Assembly: GCA_020310875.1 (NCBI GenBank)
Contig: CM035413.1
Location: 163,040,806-163,104,805, forward strand
Reading direction: 5' to 3'
DNA length: 64,000 bases
Origin: Ceratopteris richardii
Taxonomy: Eukaryota > Streptophyta > Polypodiopsida > Polypodiales > Pteridaceae
Within the stretch, counting starts at the first letter, position 1; each line of letters starts with the position of its first letter. A program made the position numbers and the translations under genes. Shown here one piece after another: positions 29,805-41,706 of the stretch. The notes under the pieces are model-generated. The model had not been told where the DNA came from. It ran no database searches and saw nothing but the letters and a program-made list of their open reading frames with translations.

Positions 29805-29839
29805 CTGTCAAGGGACGACAGAGACAAAGAGGGGGAAAG
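29805..29839 (+). promoter_or_regulatory. Stem-loop and polypurine tract of Gyp-C
   Basis: CTGTC-AAGGGAC-GACAG (29805-29821), followed by AAAGAGGGGGAAAG (29826-29839), which abuts the LTR. Confidence 0.8.
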
Positions 29840-30740
29840 TGTTGCAGAGCAAAGAAGCACAAAAGAGGAGCCCCAAAATTTTCAAATTAATGGGCACATT
29901 TTTCTTCTTCAAAGTCTTAGGAAATTCCCTCAAGCCATGTAAATGCACTAGAGGAGTCCTCTAGTTGCATAATCCCAACTTGTTGTAAAATATTCCTTGT
30001 AAATCATTAGAAAATTCACTTTTTAGTAATAAAGTGCCGGTCTCTTGTGTGAAAGGACCAAATTTAGGGCACATGTATATAAGTCACTTGGTGAATCTTT
30101 GTAGAGACTTTTTGCCATTGTGAAGAAGGAGAGCTCCTGATTTTCGAAATTGCTTCTTTCTTGCAGATTTCCATCTTCTCTTTGATCTTCTAAATGTGTG
30201 TAATGCTTGGAATGTGTGTGTAATGCTTGGAATGTGTGTGTAGGATTGTTGTCTACCCCTCCCCACTATTTTTGAGCTACTGTAGTGTGTGTGAGCTTGT
30301 AGAAGTTGTGGAGTGAGTGTGGGTGTTTCCTGCCATTCACTATTTTGGTCATAACTTGAAGCACGGTTGTCAGAATCGGGTGAAAGCACTTCTATAGATG
30401 CGTCTCGTCGAGAGCTTTGAAACGAGTCCGCTATTCACTATATTCGGAGTTCGGAGCTGGGAGAAATCCTCGATTTACTGAAAACTGCTGTAAGTGGTAT
30501 CGTGGCAGACACTTTTAGTATTTCAGTGAGTTAGAGAGGTGGATTAGTCTTTTCTCACACATATAAGTTGAACCACTTTATTTTCCATCATGTGTGCACA
30601 TGTCCTCATACACTTGGTTAGGTCGTTTGATTGGATTGACAAGTAAGCGTGTGTCAATTTTCCACTATACGCACTTGTGTGGCAAATGAGGTTTAGTCTC
30701 ATTGGCACAAGTCCTTGAGTCTTTTTGACTTAGGTACACA
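29840..30740 (+). repeat. Gyp-C 3' LTR
   Basis: 901 bp, TGTTGCAGAG to GGTACACA, homologous over its length to the Gyp-B LTRs but diverged. It carries a TATA box at 30075-30084 and a duplicated GTGTGTGTAATGCTTGGAAT word near 30195-30235. Confidence 0.85.
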
Positions 30741-31888
30741 CCAAGAAAAATGCATTTCTTTGACTTATGGTCCAACTTTTGTCTAAGATTCTTGGGTATA
30801 TGAACATATGCTTCACACCCAAAAACTCGAAGATGATCATAATGTGGTGGTTTCCCTATCCATAACTCTTGTGCCACTTTCAGACCTTTGGCAGTACTAG
30901 GTGAAAGGTTAATCACATGAACTACAGTCAATACTGCTTCTGCCCAAAAACCTTGTGAGAGGTTTGCATGATGCAACATAGAGACTACTCTATCTTGAAT
31001 AGTTCTATTCATCCTCTCAACTACACCATTTTGTACTGGGGTATAAGGAGCAGTAAACTCCCTAGGAATCCATCTAGACTGATAGAAAAGGCTGAATTCA
31101 TGTGAGGTATACTCACCCCCATTATCTGAACATAAAGCCTTAAGCTTAGTTCCTTTTTCTGTCTCAATTGAAGCAAGCCATTTTTCGAAAGTAGGGAATA
31201 CCTCATCCTTCGATTTGATAGGATATACCCAGATTTTTCTAGTAGCATCATCTATGAAAGTGACAAAGTAAAGAGAACCACCTAAGGACCTAGTTGGCAT
31301 AGGACCACACACATCTGTATGAGCGAGATCTAGAGGCTGAATTGAAGAGTCAATGTGCATTCTATGCACATTTCTAGTTTGCTTTCCATATTGACAATGC
31401 TCAAAAAATGAAAAATCAGAGAAATATAACACAGGTAAGTAGCCAGAATGAGAAAGATTTTCCATTCCACTATGAGATATATGACCCAAATGACCATGCC
31501 AAATACAAGCCATAGGTTGTGCAGTAACAGCTAACAAGTGTTCTTTATATGATACAAATAAAGGATAAAGTGAGCCAACTTTGCTTCCTTTTGCAATAAC
31601 CATATTGCCCTTTGACATACGAAACGGCTGAGCATAGAAGACCACCTTGTAACCAAGGTCATCAAGTTGACCAACTAACATCAAACTACATGATAACTGG
31701 GGAACATGGCGTACATTATGCATAGTAAATTTTGAACCATCAATGAACTGCACAACCACATCTCCAATCCCCACAACATCACATTGGTAAGAGTCACCAA
31801 GTCTCACGGTACCAAGAGACTTTGCTGCATAATTAGAGAACCATTCTCTGTGTGGTGTCATATTGAAAGACGCACCAGAATCTAGCAG
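30741..31888 (-). pseudogene. Cop-1 protease and integrase (3' end cut off by the Gyp-C LTR)
   Basis: Reading leftward: LLDSGASFNMTPHREWF (retroviral-type protease active site), the H2C2 region (WHGHLGHISHSG and a CQYGKQT), then integrase with HTDVCGP, CSDNGGEY and NGVVERMNR, so all three catalytic residues are kept. It continues to KSKKCIFLG, where the Gyp-C LTR begins at 30740. RT and RNase H would lie beyond the LTR and are not in the window. Copia order (integrase before RT) applies. An in-frame TAG near 31890 separates this frame from gag. Confidence 0.88.
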
Positions 31889-32688
31889 CTAGGTGTGGGA
31901 AAGAGAATCAGCCATAAGAGCCTCAGTTGGCAGAGTACTATCAAGTGTCAACACATCAGCATCATCAGAAATAGCATTAATTTCTTCAATCTTCACAGTC
32001 GAAGTAGATGGTGTAGGTAACTGTTTAACATGCCCATCAACATTCTGTCCTTTACCTTTAGCATTCTTTAATGCATAACAGTCTTTCTTCATATGTCCTT
32101 TCTTATGACAATAATGGCATTCGATATCCCTCTTCCTTGATTTACTTCTACTCTTATTCTGTTGACCATTCTTTTTCTTGTTCTTGCTCCTGCCACGTTG
32201 TTGATTCTTTCCTTGGTAAGAATCACGAACATTATATGCATCTCCACTCTGAGTGCCAACCATAGATTTTCTACGAATCTCCTCACTCAAGAGTGCTCCA
32301 TATATGTCATCATAGACGAGTTTACCACCAGGTGCACTATTGCTAATAGCTGTATAAAACGTATCCCATGATGATGGCAGGGTGCATAACAGCAATACTA
32401 CATTCATTTCGTTATCCATATCCAATTTTCGAGCCTATAACTGAGAGAATATAGCATCAAACTCATTTAGATGAGCAACAACACTATCTATGTCCTTCAT
32501 ACGAAGGTCATATAATTTTCTCAATTGATAGACTTTATTTGATGCCGTCTCTTTTTCATATGTATTGCATAAATTCTTCTGAATCTCCTCTGCACTTTCA
32601 CAGTCTAATACTGTAATTTAAACATTAGCTGCCAGGTGCAAGTGAATGGTAGACCTGGCCATTTCATCTAACTCATCCCAATGATCTT
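31889..32688 (-). pseudogene. Cop-1 gag, C-terminal part with zinc knuckle
   Basis: It reads YDLRMKDIDSVVAHL and LLLCTLPSSWDTFYTAI (typical copia gag), then a basic region and the knuckle CHYCHKKGHMKKDC. TAG codons lie near 32440 and 32620 on the minus strand. The 5' end of gag was separated by the Cop-2 insertion and lies at 38955-39095. Confidence 0.85.
32684..32688. repeat. Target-site duplication ATCTT, left copy
   Basis: It is identical to 38950-38954 and flanks Cop-2. Confidence 0.92.
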
Positions 32689-33717
32689 TGTTGGGAATGA
32701 TGGATGGACACTTCAAGAGAGTGAGTAGGTACTGCCAAATCCTGCTTTGTTCCAGCCCTTTGATGCTTCAGAGTTGACAAGTGGACCTTCTTATCTTTCC
32801 AATGACACCCTAAAATGGTCTATGTACTTTGGAAATGATGTATGAAAAGATAGAATCAAAACTGACAACTTTGACCTTCAAGTCTTCAAGAAAACCTTCT
32901 ATTTTTTACTAGACACCTGTTGTATCTTTTGCTCAGTATGAACAGCACAGTAGGAATTGGAAAAATTCCTTTTCTATTCCAAGTGGAATCACTTAAAAAG
33001 ATTAAATATGCTCAGAGAAATCAATTTAGCAATTAAACGTTTACCCCATATATTTTAGGATTGTTGCATACTTCGACCAATGATCACTTCGATGGACTTT
33101 TCTCTGAAATGGCTGAATATAAATCCTTCAAATTTTGACAGCTTGTAGAAGACTCTAAGCTGATTCCAACAAGCTATAGACCTTTGAATTTGGTGGAGGA
33201 ATGAGTGAGATATGATCTCCACAAGTTGAATGACTAACAGAGACTATGACAGAGACTCAAAAATGAACAAATGTAGATATATGTATTAATGAACACTTGT
33301 GTACAAAATCATTGGCTTGGAAACCATAGCCAAATGATGTGGTAAGGTGTAGGCAACAGGGTAGGCCTTACACACATACAGAGATGAGAATGAAGAGCTC
33401 GGAAAGTGACTTGTGCAACCGTGACTTTTTGATGATCACTTTTATAGTAGTTGAGTTCAAAAGTTTGAATTTGAATTCAAACTTTTGGCTCTCTAAAATC
33501 ATGCTTCTACATCCTAGGAGATATTCTCTTAATTGATTGATGCTTTACAACTAATAAAGTCCATGACTCCCTTGGGTAGGTGGTTACAAAGATTCTAAGT
33601 CAAATATGACTCTTACAAGGAGTAAATGAGTAATTATCTTCTAGCATTGGTTCCCATGCTTCTCCATATGTGTATGGACTTCAAGACAAATGTGTAGGCT
33701 TGTGAATTGCACCAACA
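32689..33717 (-). repeat. Cop-2 3' LTR
   Basis: 1,029 bp; on the plus strand TGTTGGGAATG to CACCAACA. It is nearly identical to the right LTR except for substitutions and a 29-bp length difference near 32971, where the right copy has an extra segment. Confidence 0.95.
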
Positions 33718-33730
33718 GCTCCCCCTCAAG
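33718..33730 (-). promoter_or_regulatory. Cop-2 polypurine tract
   Basis: CTTGAGGGGGAGC on the minus strand abuts the LTR start TGTTGGTGC. Confidence 0.8.
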
Positions 33731-33847
33731 CCAAACATTTTGGCTTGGTCTTCATCTTCAGTCTTCATGTATATGTTGCAATCCAATCATTGATTTGAAC
33801 CTGCAAAGTTTGGTTCCATCTAATGCTTTAGTTAACAAATCTGCACA

Positions 33848-35238
33848 CTACATGTTGGTTGAAACATATGTTAGTTGAAGGTCCTTGCTCAATAGCTTCT
33901 CTCTCACATATTGGTAATGGACCTCTATGTGCTTGGTCCTAGCATGATAAATAGGATTAGCTACAAGGTGAAGTGAGCTTGTATTATCTCCAAATATCAA
34001 TGGTGAGCTAGTATACAAACCCAATTCTGTATACAATAACTTGATCCATATGGCTTCTTGAGTGGCATTTGCCAATCCTCTATACTCTGCCTCTGTAGAA
34101 GATAAAGCAACAGTAGGTTGCTTCTTTGAAGACCATGATATTGGTTTATCACCTGCAAATGAAATGTATCCAGAAGTGCTCCTCCTATCATCCTTGCATC
34201 CTGCCCAATCTGCATCTGAATAAATCTTGATATCCAAGTCTGAAGTGTAAGGGAAATACAAACCATGATGTTGAGTACCCTTGAGGTACTTTAGAATTCT
34301 TTTGACAGCTTCTAAGTGAGGTACCATTGGCTTGTGCATGAACTGACTTAGGACACTAACTCCATATGCAATATCTATCCTTGTTAAGGTAGCATAGTTC
34401 AAGCTTCCAACTATACTTTGGTAACCTGTAATATTATCAATTTCATCACCTTCATGGGCACTTAGTTTTAGGTTTACCTCCATTGGAGTGCTTGCAACTT
34501 TTGCATCCTACAAATGAAACTTCTTCAACATATCATGTATGTATTTTTTCTGAGTAATATAGATTCCAGAGTTAGTATAAACTAACTCAAGTCCAAGAAA
34601 GTACTTTAGTAGACCAAGATCACTGATCTTGAACTCCTTCATCATCTGGTTCTTGATTTGTCTGATTCCATTGACATCATTACCTGTAAGTATGATATCA
34701 TCAACATATACACATAGGTATATTACCTCTGAATTACTTCTCTTAATGAATAGAGAAGTGTCTGCCTTGCTCATGACAAAACCTTGGTCTTGAAGATATG
34801 TGGTCAACCTGTGGTTCCATGCCCTAGGTGCCTACTTCAATCCATAAAGAGCTTTATTCAATTTGCACACATATGTTACCTTTTTGGATCCTCATAGCCA
34901 GGAGGTTGTGACATATATACCTCCTCTGAAATCCATCCATTCAAGAAAGCATTCTTTACATCTAGCTTATACATGTTCCAATTTTTAGATGCAGCCACAC
35001 TTACCAATACCCTGATGGTTGGCATCTTGGCTACAAGTGAGAATGTTTCTTCATAGTCAATGCCTTGGGTTTGTGCAAAACCCTTGGCCACCAATCTGGC
35101 TTTGTACCTATTTATTGACCCATCAGAATTTCTTTTGAGTTTATAGATCCATCTGGATCCAATTACCTTCATAGCCTCTTTCTTTGGTACTAGATCCCAT
35201 GTGTCACTTTCCTTGAGTGCTTCAATCTCTTCATCCAT
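33848..35238 (-). pseudogene. Cop-2 reverse transcriptase and RNase H
   Basis: RT starts at 35238 with [17 protein letters not shown], then [32 protein letters not shown] and [22 protein letters not shown] is near 34700. RNase H follows with PHLEAVKRILKYLKGT, DADWAGCKDDRRSTSGY and ALSSTEAEYRGLA. Lesions are a frameshift near 34850 (the second RT half is in another frame from 34807) and a stop near 34508. The family is a common plant copia type. Confidence 0.9.
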
Positions 35239-35250
35239 AGCTTCTTTCCA

Positions 35251-36553
35251 TTATGTCTTAGTTTTTGCTTCTTCATATGATCCTGGTTCTTCAATTGACA
35301 AGTCTTTGGCTAGATAAACAGAATGTTTAGTAACAAGGGAGGTATCATACCCATATCTGATAGGTTTTTTGCTCTCCCTTTGTGATCTTCTGATTGATTG
35401 ATTTGAAGATTTAGGGATGTCTTCAAGTTTCTTCATCTTGAGTTTGCCTTTGGACTTCCATGCCTTGAATTCTTCAAGATTGATAATGTCTTCATCATCT
35501 GAATTGGTGTCTTCATTTTGAGTAGGTTCCTCCTTAGCAAGACTTGGAAACTCTTCCTCCAAGTCATAGGGTAGTTTAAACTTCCTGCATTCATTCTCAT
35601 ACCAAGAATCATTTTCATCAAAGACAACATCTCTACTAACCATAAATCCTTTATTTGAAGGGTTGTAGAACCTTTACCCCTTCTGATTTAGATCATAGTG
35701 AGGGTCTCTTACCATGCCATGCTTCATAAGGGGTCATCCCATCAAGGGACTTAGATGATAACCTGTTTATGGGGTAAGTGGCAGTTGATACACTCTCTGC
35801 CCATAGGTAGTTAGGTAATTTCTTTTCATTTAACATTGACCTAGTTGTTTCAACAATCAACCTATTTCTTCTCTTAGCTACCCCATTATGTTCAGGAGTA
35901 TACCTTGTGGTGATTTCTCTCTTGATTCCTCTGTCATGTAAGAAAGCTTCAAACTCATTAGAGAAGTACTCACCTCCTCCATCTGACCTTAGCCTCTTTA
36001 GGTTTCTTCCTTTCTGATTCTCAACAAGTGGAAGATATTTTTTAAAACAATTGAACACTTCATCTTTGTGCTTCATAAATTACAATACAGTCCATCTGCC
36101 ATAATCATCAATAAAAGATACATAGTACCTTGATCCTGATATTCAGTGGTCTTTGCTTGGTTCCCATACATCTGTATGGATAAGTTCTAGGTAGTCCTCA
36201 TGCATGTAGCCTTTCCTTGAGAAGGGTAACCTATGAGACTTCCCAAACTGACAAGCACCACATTTATATATCATGTGTTGTTTGAAAACATTGGGTATTC
36301 CAATTACACATTGGTCCCTGCATATTTGCTTCAAGGTTCTTTCTCCTACATGCCCTAATCTCTTATGCCAAATTTCAAGATCTGAAAGTGTTTGATCTTT
36401 ATAACTGTAGAGTGCAATATTCTTTGTGTCTTCTAGCTCAAAAGTAAAAAGTCTACCTGATTTTTCTCCTTTAGCTATTTTCTTGAACCCCTGCTTGGGA
36501 TCCTCCACAAACGCTCCAAATTGGTTGAATCTAACCTGCGAACCTTTTTCCAC
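35251..36553 (-). pseudogene. Cop-2 integrase and linker
   Basis: The H2C2 module reads IWHKRLGHVGERTL and CGACQFGKSHRLPF; the core has HTDVW and RSDGGGEYFS. The third catalytic position reads NGVAKRRNR, so the catalytic Glu is replaced by Lys. Stop codons lie near 36140 and 36075. Between 35693 and 35643 a deletion removes the segment that usually reads like VFGCIAY. The linker after MVSRDVVFDE is acidic. Integration activity is lost. Confidence 0.88.
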
Positions 36554-37872
36554 AATCTATCCAACACTCATCAAGTTTTTTGTAATGGTTTGTACATATA
36601 GTACCCTACTCAACAAGTTTTGATTTCCATCACAAGTCTTAACATTTCCAACTTTAACTACTGAGTGCTTGGTGTCATCACCTGTTTGTACTTGATGCTT
36701 ACAAGGTCAGAGAGTAGAGCTACATTGCCAACCACATGATTTGAGCATCCTGAGTCAATGTAGAAGAGATGTTCATCATTTGTACCTGGTTTTGAAGTCA
36801 TGTTCATAATTAGAAGAGAATCAGCTTGCTCTTCTGTATAGTTGTTGTAATCTTTTCTGGATTTGAATCCTCCTTGATAGTTGCCATTGTAGTTGTTTTT
36901 GTAGTTGTTATTGTATTTGTTGTTGAATCATTGATGATGGTTGAATCTTCCTCTTGATTGTGAGTATCCACCTCTTTGATATCCTCTTCCTCTCTGATTC
37001 TTGTAGTTCTTGAAACACTCATCTGTAGTATGATTTGATAAACCACAAATGTTGCATGGTGAGGAGTTATAGGATCTCCCCCTACCTTTGCTTACCTCCT
37101 CTGCCCCTTCCTCTTGATGATCTACCTCTCCCTGCATAGTTGGCTTGGGAGGTAGTGCCTTCATCTTCTATCTTCTTGTTCTTGCCTTTATCTTTAGACT
37201 TACTTTTATCAGTGTATAGGGCCGAAGAGTTATTACCTTTGGATGTGTCTCCATTCTTGTTGAGCTTGGCTTCATGAGTGAACAATTGTCCCATGAGAGT
37301 TGTAAGATCTAGAATTTGCATGTCCATGTATAGGTCCATGGCAGTGGTGAAGCTTTCCCATTTGTCATCAGCTTTGATCCCATTGATCACTTGCCTTACT
37401 ATCTGCTCTTCTTCAATCTCTTCTCATATGCTTGCTAACTGATCTGCTACATCTTTAATCTTAGTCACAAACTCTGAAGTAGCCTGCTTAGGTTGCTTCC
37501 TTAGTGTGGTGAATTCAATCCACAATTGGTTTTTTCTGGCCCTTGTGTTGGAAGAGAAATAAGATGACAAGGTTTCCCAAGTCTCTTGGGATGTCTAACA
37601 GTTTCTAATATGTGGCAAAAGAAAATCAGATATGGATTTGAGTAAGTAAAACCTTGCTAATGCATCCTTGGCACACCATGTGTTGAGCTTTTCATGTTCT
37701 TCCTTTGTTGGTAGTCCTCTGGTTTTGAATGAGGGCAATTCCTCATCTCCTGAGATGTATCCATAAAGACTCCTTCCTTGTAGGTATGTCTTCATCCTTA
37801 GAGACCATGCCTTATAGTTGTTCCCATCCAATTTATCAATAAATGAAGGAAAACCATCTCCCATTTTACCTT
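36554..37872 (-). pseudogene. Cop-2 gag and protease
   Basis: Gag starts near 37864 (MGDGFPSFIDKLDGNNYKAW), with the first ATG of the frame a little upstream at 37891 inside the PBS region. It continues with FYLLKSISDFLLP, EEIEEEQIVRQVINGI and a Gly/Arg-rich stretch, then the knuckle CNICGLSNHTTDEC near 37050. The protease motif FYIDSGCSNHVVGN is near 36750. Several stops and frame changes are present (37595, 37430, 37080). Confidence 0.85.
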
Positions 37873-37890
37873 GACTTTGCTCTGATACCA
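37873..37890 (-). promoter_or_regulatory. Cop-2 primer binding site, initiator tRNA-Met type
   Basis: TGGTATCAGAGCAAAGTC on the minus strand, one base from the 5' LTR end. Confidence 0.9.
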
Positions 37891-37891
37891 C

Positions 37892-38949
37892 TGTTGGGAA
37901 TGATGGATGGACACTTCAAGAGAGTGAGTAGGTATTGCCAAATCTTGCTTTGTACCAGCCCTTTGATGCTTCAGAGTTGATAAGTGGACCTTCTTAGCTT
38001 TCCAATGACACCATAAAATGGCCTATGTACTTTGGAAATGATGTATGAAAAGATAGAATCAAAATAGACAACTTTGACCTTCAAGTCTTCAAGAAAACCT
38101 TCTATTTTTTACCAAGCACCTGCTGTATTTTTTGCTTAGTATGACCAGCACAGTAGGAATTGGAAAAATTCCTTTTAGGGGTATCTAATTAGCTTAACAA
38201 GCTAACTATTCCAAGTGGAATCACTTAAAAAGATTAACTATGCTCAGAGAAATCAATTTAGCAAGTAAACTTTTACCCTCGATATTTTAGTACTATTGCA
38301 GACTTCGACCAGGGATCACTTTGATGGACTTTTCTCTGAAATGGCTGAATATAAATCCTTCAAATTTTGAGAGCTTGTAGAAGACTCTGAGCTGATTCCA
38401 GCAAGCTATAGATCTTTGAATTTGGTGGAGGAATGAGTGAGATATGATCTCTACAAGTTGATTGACTAACAGAGACTATGACAGAGACTCAAAAATGAAC
38501 AAATGTAGAGATATGTAGTAATGAACACTTGTGTACAAAATCATTGGCTTGGAAATCATAGCCGAATGATGTGGTAAGGTGTAGGCAATAGGGTAGGCCT
38601 TACACACATACAAAGATGGGAATGAAGAGCTCGGAAAGTGACTTGTGCAACCGTGACTTTTTTATGATCACTTTTATAGTAGTTGAGTTCAAAAGTTTGA
38701 ATTTGAATTCAAACTTTTGGCTCTCTATAATCATGCTCCTACATCCTAGAAGATATTCTCTTAATTGATTGATGCTTTACAACTAATAAAGTCCACAATT
38801 CCCTTGGGTAGGTGGTTACAAAGATTCTAAGTCAAATATGACTTTTACAAGGAGTAAATGAGTAATTATCTTCTAGCATTGGTTCCCATGCTTCTCCATA
38901 TGTGTATGGACTTCAAGCCAAATGTGTAGGCTTGTGAATTGCACCAACA
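37892..38949 (-). repeat. Cop-2 5' LTR
   Basis: 1,058 bp, with a 29-bp net insertion (AGGGGTATCTAATTAGC and following, near 38177) relative to the left LTR. The inserted segment has TTAGCTT/AAGCTAA inverted words. Confidence 0.95.
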
Positions 38950-38954
38950 ATCTT
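38950..38954. repeat. Target-site duplication ATCTT, right copy
   Basis: It matches 32684-32688. Confidence 0.92.
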
Positions 38955-39095
38955 CATCCATGTCAGCAGGCTTCTTTGAACTCCCATTTATTGGCTTCCA
39001 TTGCCTCCTTTGAATCAACACATCTTTAATCTGATTCTTCCATAGAGCAAAGTTTGTGCCGTCAAATTTTCGTATCTCAAAATGATCTTTGCCCT
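38955..39095 (-). pseudogene. Cop-1 gag, N-terminal part
   Basis: Too short for a long frame. The minus strand reads FEIRKFDGTNFALWKNQIKD, then VLIQRRQWKPING and MDEDHWDELDEMARSTIHLH, running across the ATCTT duplication into 32688. This is the classic copia gag start (KFDGTNFALWK). It proves that Cop-2 interrupts Cop-1. Confidence 0.85.
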
Positions 39096-39777
39096 GCAGA
39101 GAACTGAATAGAATAATAATGGAGTGTTAAACTTGTATTTTAAACTATTTATCAGGTCTAGGTTCTTGGGATGGTTAGGGGTCTGTAAAACAGAGGCCCT
39201 ATTTGTATTTTCCCAAATCTATAGATTCAATTGTATGCTACTACATCGACTTAATGCTCTGAATTAAACCATCTTTCAACTACTTATATATTCTGCACAT
39301 TACAACTTCTTCACCAGAATACGTATAAATGTGCAACTTCGTCACTTTATCGCAATATTGGATCAACTTAATACTTCATCAAAGACTTAGCAAATTACTA
39401 AACCTAATGAGCAGAGTTACAGTATACTCAAAATACTCAAGATATCAACAAGGCACTATGCTCCACTTCAGGCATTTGCCTAGAACAACAGTCCGAGGTC
39501 TTCTACCTTATGTTCACGCACGCTTCTTTTCATTAATTAAAAAGAGTTACAACGGTTACACTACGCCCTTTTGGTGTTGCGTGCGACTTTTCAGAATTAC
39601 ATTACAGAATATATGAATTCCATTCTGGCGGCTCACACTGGCATGCACGGTGGACTCGAACCCAAATGATAAGTACAAAAGTTAGGACTCATCTATAATG
39701 CCCTGTATATACATGGAACAGGCTAAATTAAAAGTGCGGACTATTTTCTACTTCAAAGAGTCTATGTCCTTCAAAAG
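39096..39777. other. Unassigned region between Cop-1 gag and Gyp-D
   Basis: About 680 bp of AT-rich sequence without a supported gene. It may include the Cop-1 leader on its left and the 3' untranslated region of Gyp-D on its right; I find no clear PBS, PPT or LTR end. An isolated match to a Pol III B box (GGTTCGAGTCC, minus strand, 39652-39662) is present without a convincing A box. Confidence 0.4.
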
Positions 39778-41706
39778 CTATGGCTCAACCAAGTGTGCAT
39801 TAGTTCTAACCAAATTGGCAACGATCACCTGGCTGATCAATGACTCAGTCTCAGTCTGCAGGAAGTCTTCTTGTAAGTAAAAGTCATTGGCAAGAGCAGC
39901 ATCTCTGGGTAACTTCATTTCTGTGACTTCTGCATCAATCCTCGACAAACGCTCGACCTGAATTCCTAACTGCTTTTCTCTGCGCTTGAGCTCTTCAGCC
40001 TGGAACTGCATTGTCTTATAAAAATCTTGTCTTTCCTTTTGAATGGCTTCAATCTCCTTCTTCAATTGAATGTTTCGGCCAATTTCTTCTTCCAAGGAAC
40101 GACTTTTCTGGAAGAGTTCTTCCGATACTGTCTTTAATTCAGTGGTGACTTGCATAGCTAGCTCTACCATTTCTTGCCCTTTCTGCTCCACCAGAGCTAG
40201 ATCTGCACGTGTAGTCTCGAGATGGTTGCCCAAAGCTGTCATGGCATCTTCTTTGTCAATCACCGTCTGCTTCAGTCTACTAATCTCATCATCACGTTCG
40301 GCAATGATGGCATCTTTGTCTTTCAATTCTGCTTGCAGATGACGAATCTGTTCCTCATAAGAACTGGCTTCAGCTTTGGCGGCAAGCACTTCTTCCTGAA
40401 GGGGTGCAATGTCGACTTCCAACAGGTCGACTTTGGTCTGGTACTGCTGCCGGAGGGAGTGTTGAGCCACTTGGAGGTGATGGGGAAGATGGGTGGAGAG
40501 ATGAATGAGGTAATTGCCAATATGAGCTAATTGAGCTAAGGAGTCAGGGATGAGAGAGAGGTGGAAATGGGCTGAGAAGGGTTAGCTGAAATAGTGGCAG
40601 ACGACGAGGGAGGGGAATAATCAGGTGAGGAAGGAAGAGGATGGGTTGCCGACTAACTTGGGGAAGAAGGAAGGCTAGGCGGCAATGGCACCTTGGAGGG
40701 AGACAGAGGTAAAGGTGGAGTTTGAGAGGTAGAGAGTAGAGCAAGTGTTGTTACCATGAGAGCCGAATCATCCGGTTGTGCGGTCTCCTTCTCAGGTTGT
40801 GGAGTATCAGTGAGCTATGCAATTTCCATGATTGTATCGAGCGCAGACTCTTGTGGATGGGGTTCGGTGGCACGACTGTATCAGCAGGTTGAACTTTTTC
40901 AATAACATTGTCAGGATTAGCTTGATCTAGAGGAGATGCCGGGGCAGATAAAATCTGAGCCGACAAAGCCGTATCCTGCACTTGCATGGCGGAGGACGAC
41001 AAAGCCTTACTATGGGAGGGGCTCAATTTACGGCGTTTCCCTGGAAAGAATTGCAGAAGATCATCATCGTCGTTGATCTCCATCATTTGTGTAGACTCCT
41101 CATGTAATAGAATCGTAGGCACGGGAGGAGGTCGCACGGCCTGAATTGTCGGGAGAAGGAAAGCCAGAAGGTGCCGCAAGCGAGTGCGGGGTATCTCGTT
41201 CTTGGCCAATTGCCTAGAAACGGCCTGGCATTCCCAGTGAATGTACCGGAAAAAGAAGGAAGCAATATTAACCGCTTCTCTTGCTACGGTGTCAATCATC
41301 GAGTAAAAGGGGCGAGAAATGCCATAGGTGCATTCTTGGAGATTCAGGCCAGCGACAAGGAATTGGAGTGCCATACGTTCCGGTTGAGGATGACACTAAA
41401 TGGCAAACTCGTTGGACGAGTGGCGAGGAAAGAGTTCTTTCATAGTAGCCATGGGTAAGAGAGGTCCATCAACCAGACCCTCATGAGGGAGATGGAATCC
41501 CTCAGCGACTGTATTCAAGGTGACCAGCATGGTTCAATAGCCAATATTGTAGCGATGGCAGAGATAATCTGTGCAAAGAAAGGATGGCACTCCACTGAAT
41601 GCCAAGGCAATTCAACGAAGGCGAGGAGGCCATGAACACGCAGATACTCGCTCACTTTCGGAGCGAGGCCAGCCCGAAAGGTGACAATATTAGCCAGAGC
41701 TTCCAT
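39778..41706 (-). pseudogene. Gyp-D post-integrase ORF (ORF3-like), coiled coil
   Basis: A start near 41706 (MEALANIVTFRAGLAPKV) leads to SEYLRVHGLLAFVELPWH. Then, after frame changes, come FHLPHEGLVDGPLLP, MALQFLVAGLNLQE, FRYIHWECQAVSRQL, a Pro/Ser-rich middle, and a coiled coil from about 40470 (HLQAELKDKDAIIAERDDE) to the stop at 39778. The position and domain order match ORF3 of Gyp-A and Gyp-B, and LxxxGLxxFxELP resembles their GIHKYFELP segment. Homology is therefore plausible but weak. No PVPRRRSW domain or basic tail is present. Stops lie near 41520 and 41390. Confidence 0.6.

Larger units (their letters stand above)
26864..30740 (+). mobile_element. Gyp-C: 3' part of a Gyp-B-like element
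   Basis: It contains ORF3 from the post-domain region onward, the 3' untranslated region, stem-loop, polypurine tract and LTR, all closely related to Gyp-B and in + orientation. The 5' part is absent next to it. The most economical explanation is that Gyp-A inserted into its ORF3, so the rest would lie left of the window. Right of the LTR, Cop-1 coding sequence begins at once, as expected if Gyp-C inserted into Cop-1. Confidence 0.8.
32689..38949 (-). mobile_element. Cop-2: complete Ty1/copia LTR retrotransposon
   Basis: 6,261 bp with two LTRs, an initiator-Met PBS, a polypurine tract, gag, protease, integrase, RT and RNase H in copia order, and an ATCTT target duplication. It lies inside the gag gene of Cop-1. 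Several stops, frameshifts and a deletion make it defective. Confidence 0.95.

Noticed and set aside
39652..39662. tRNA gene or SINE from a B-box match (GGTTCGAGTCC, minus strand)
   Set aside because: No acceptor stem, anticodon arm or convincing A box could be found.
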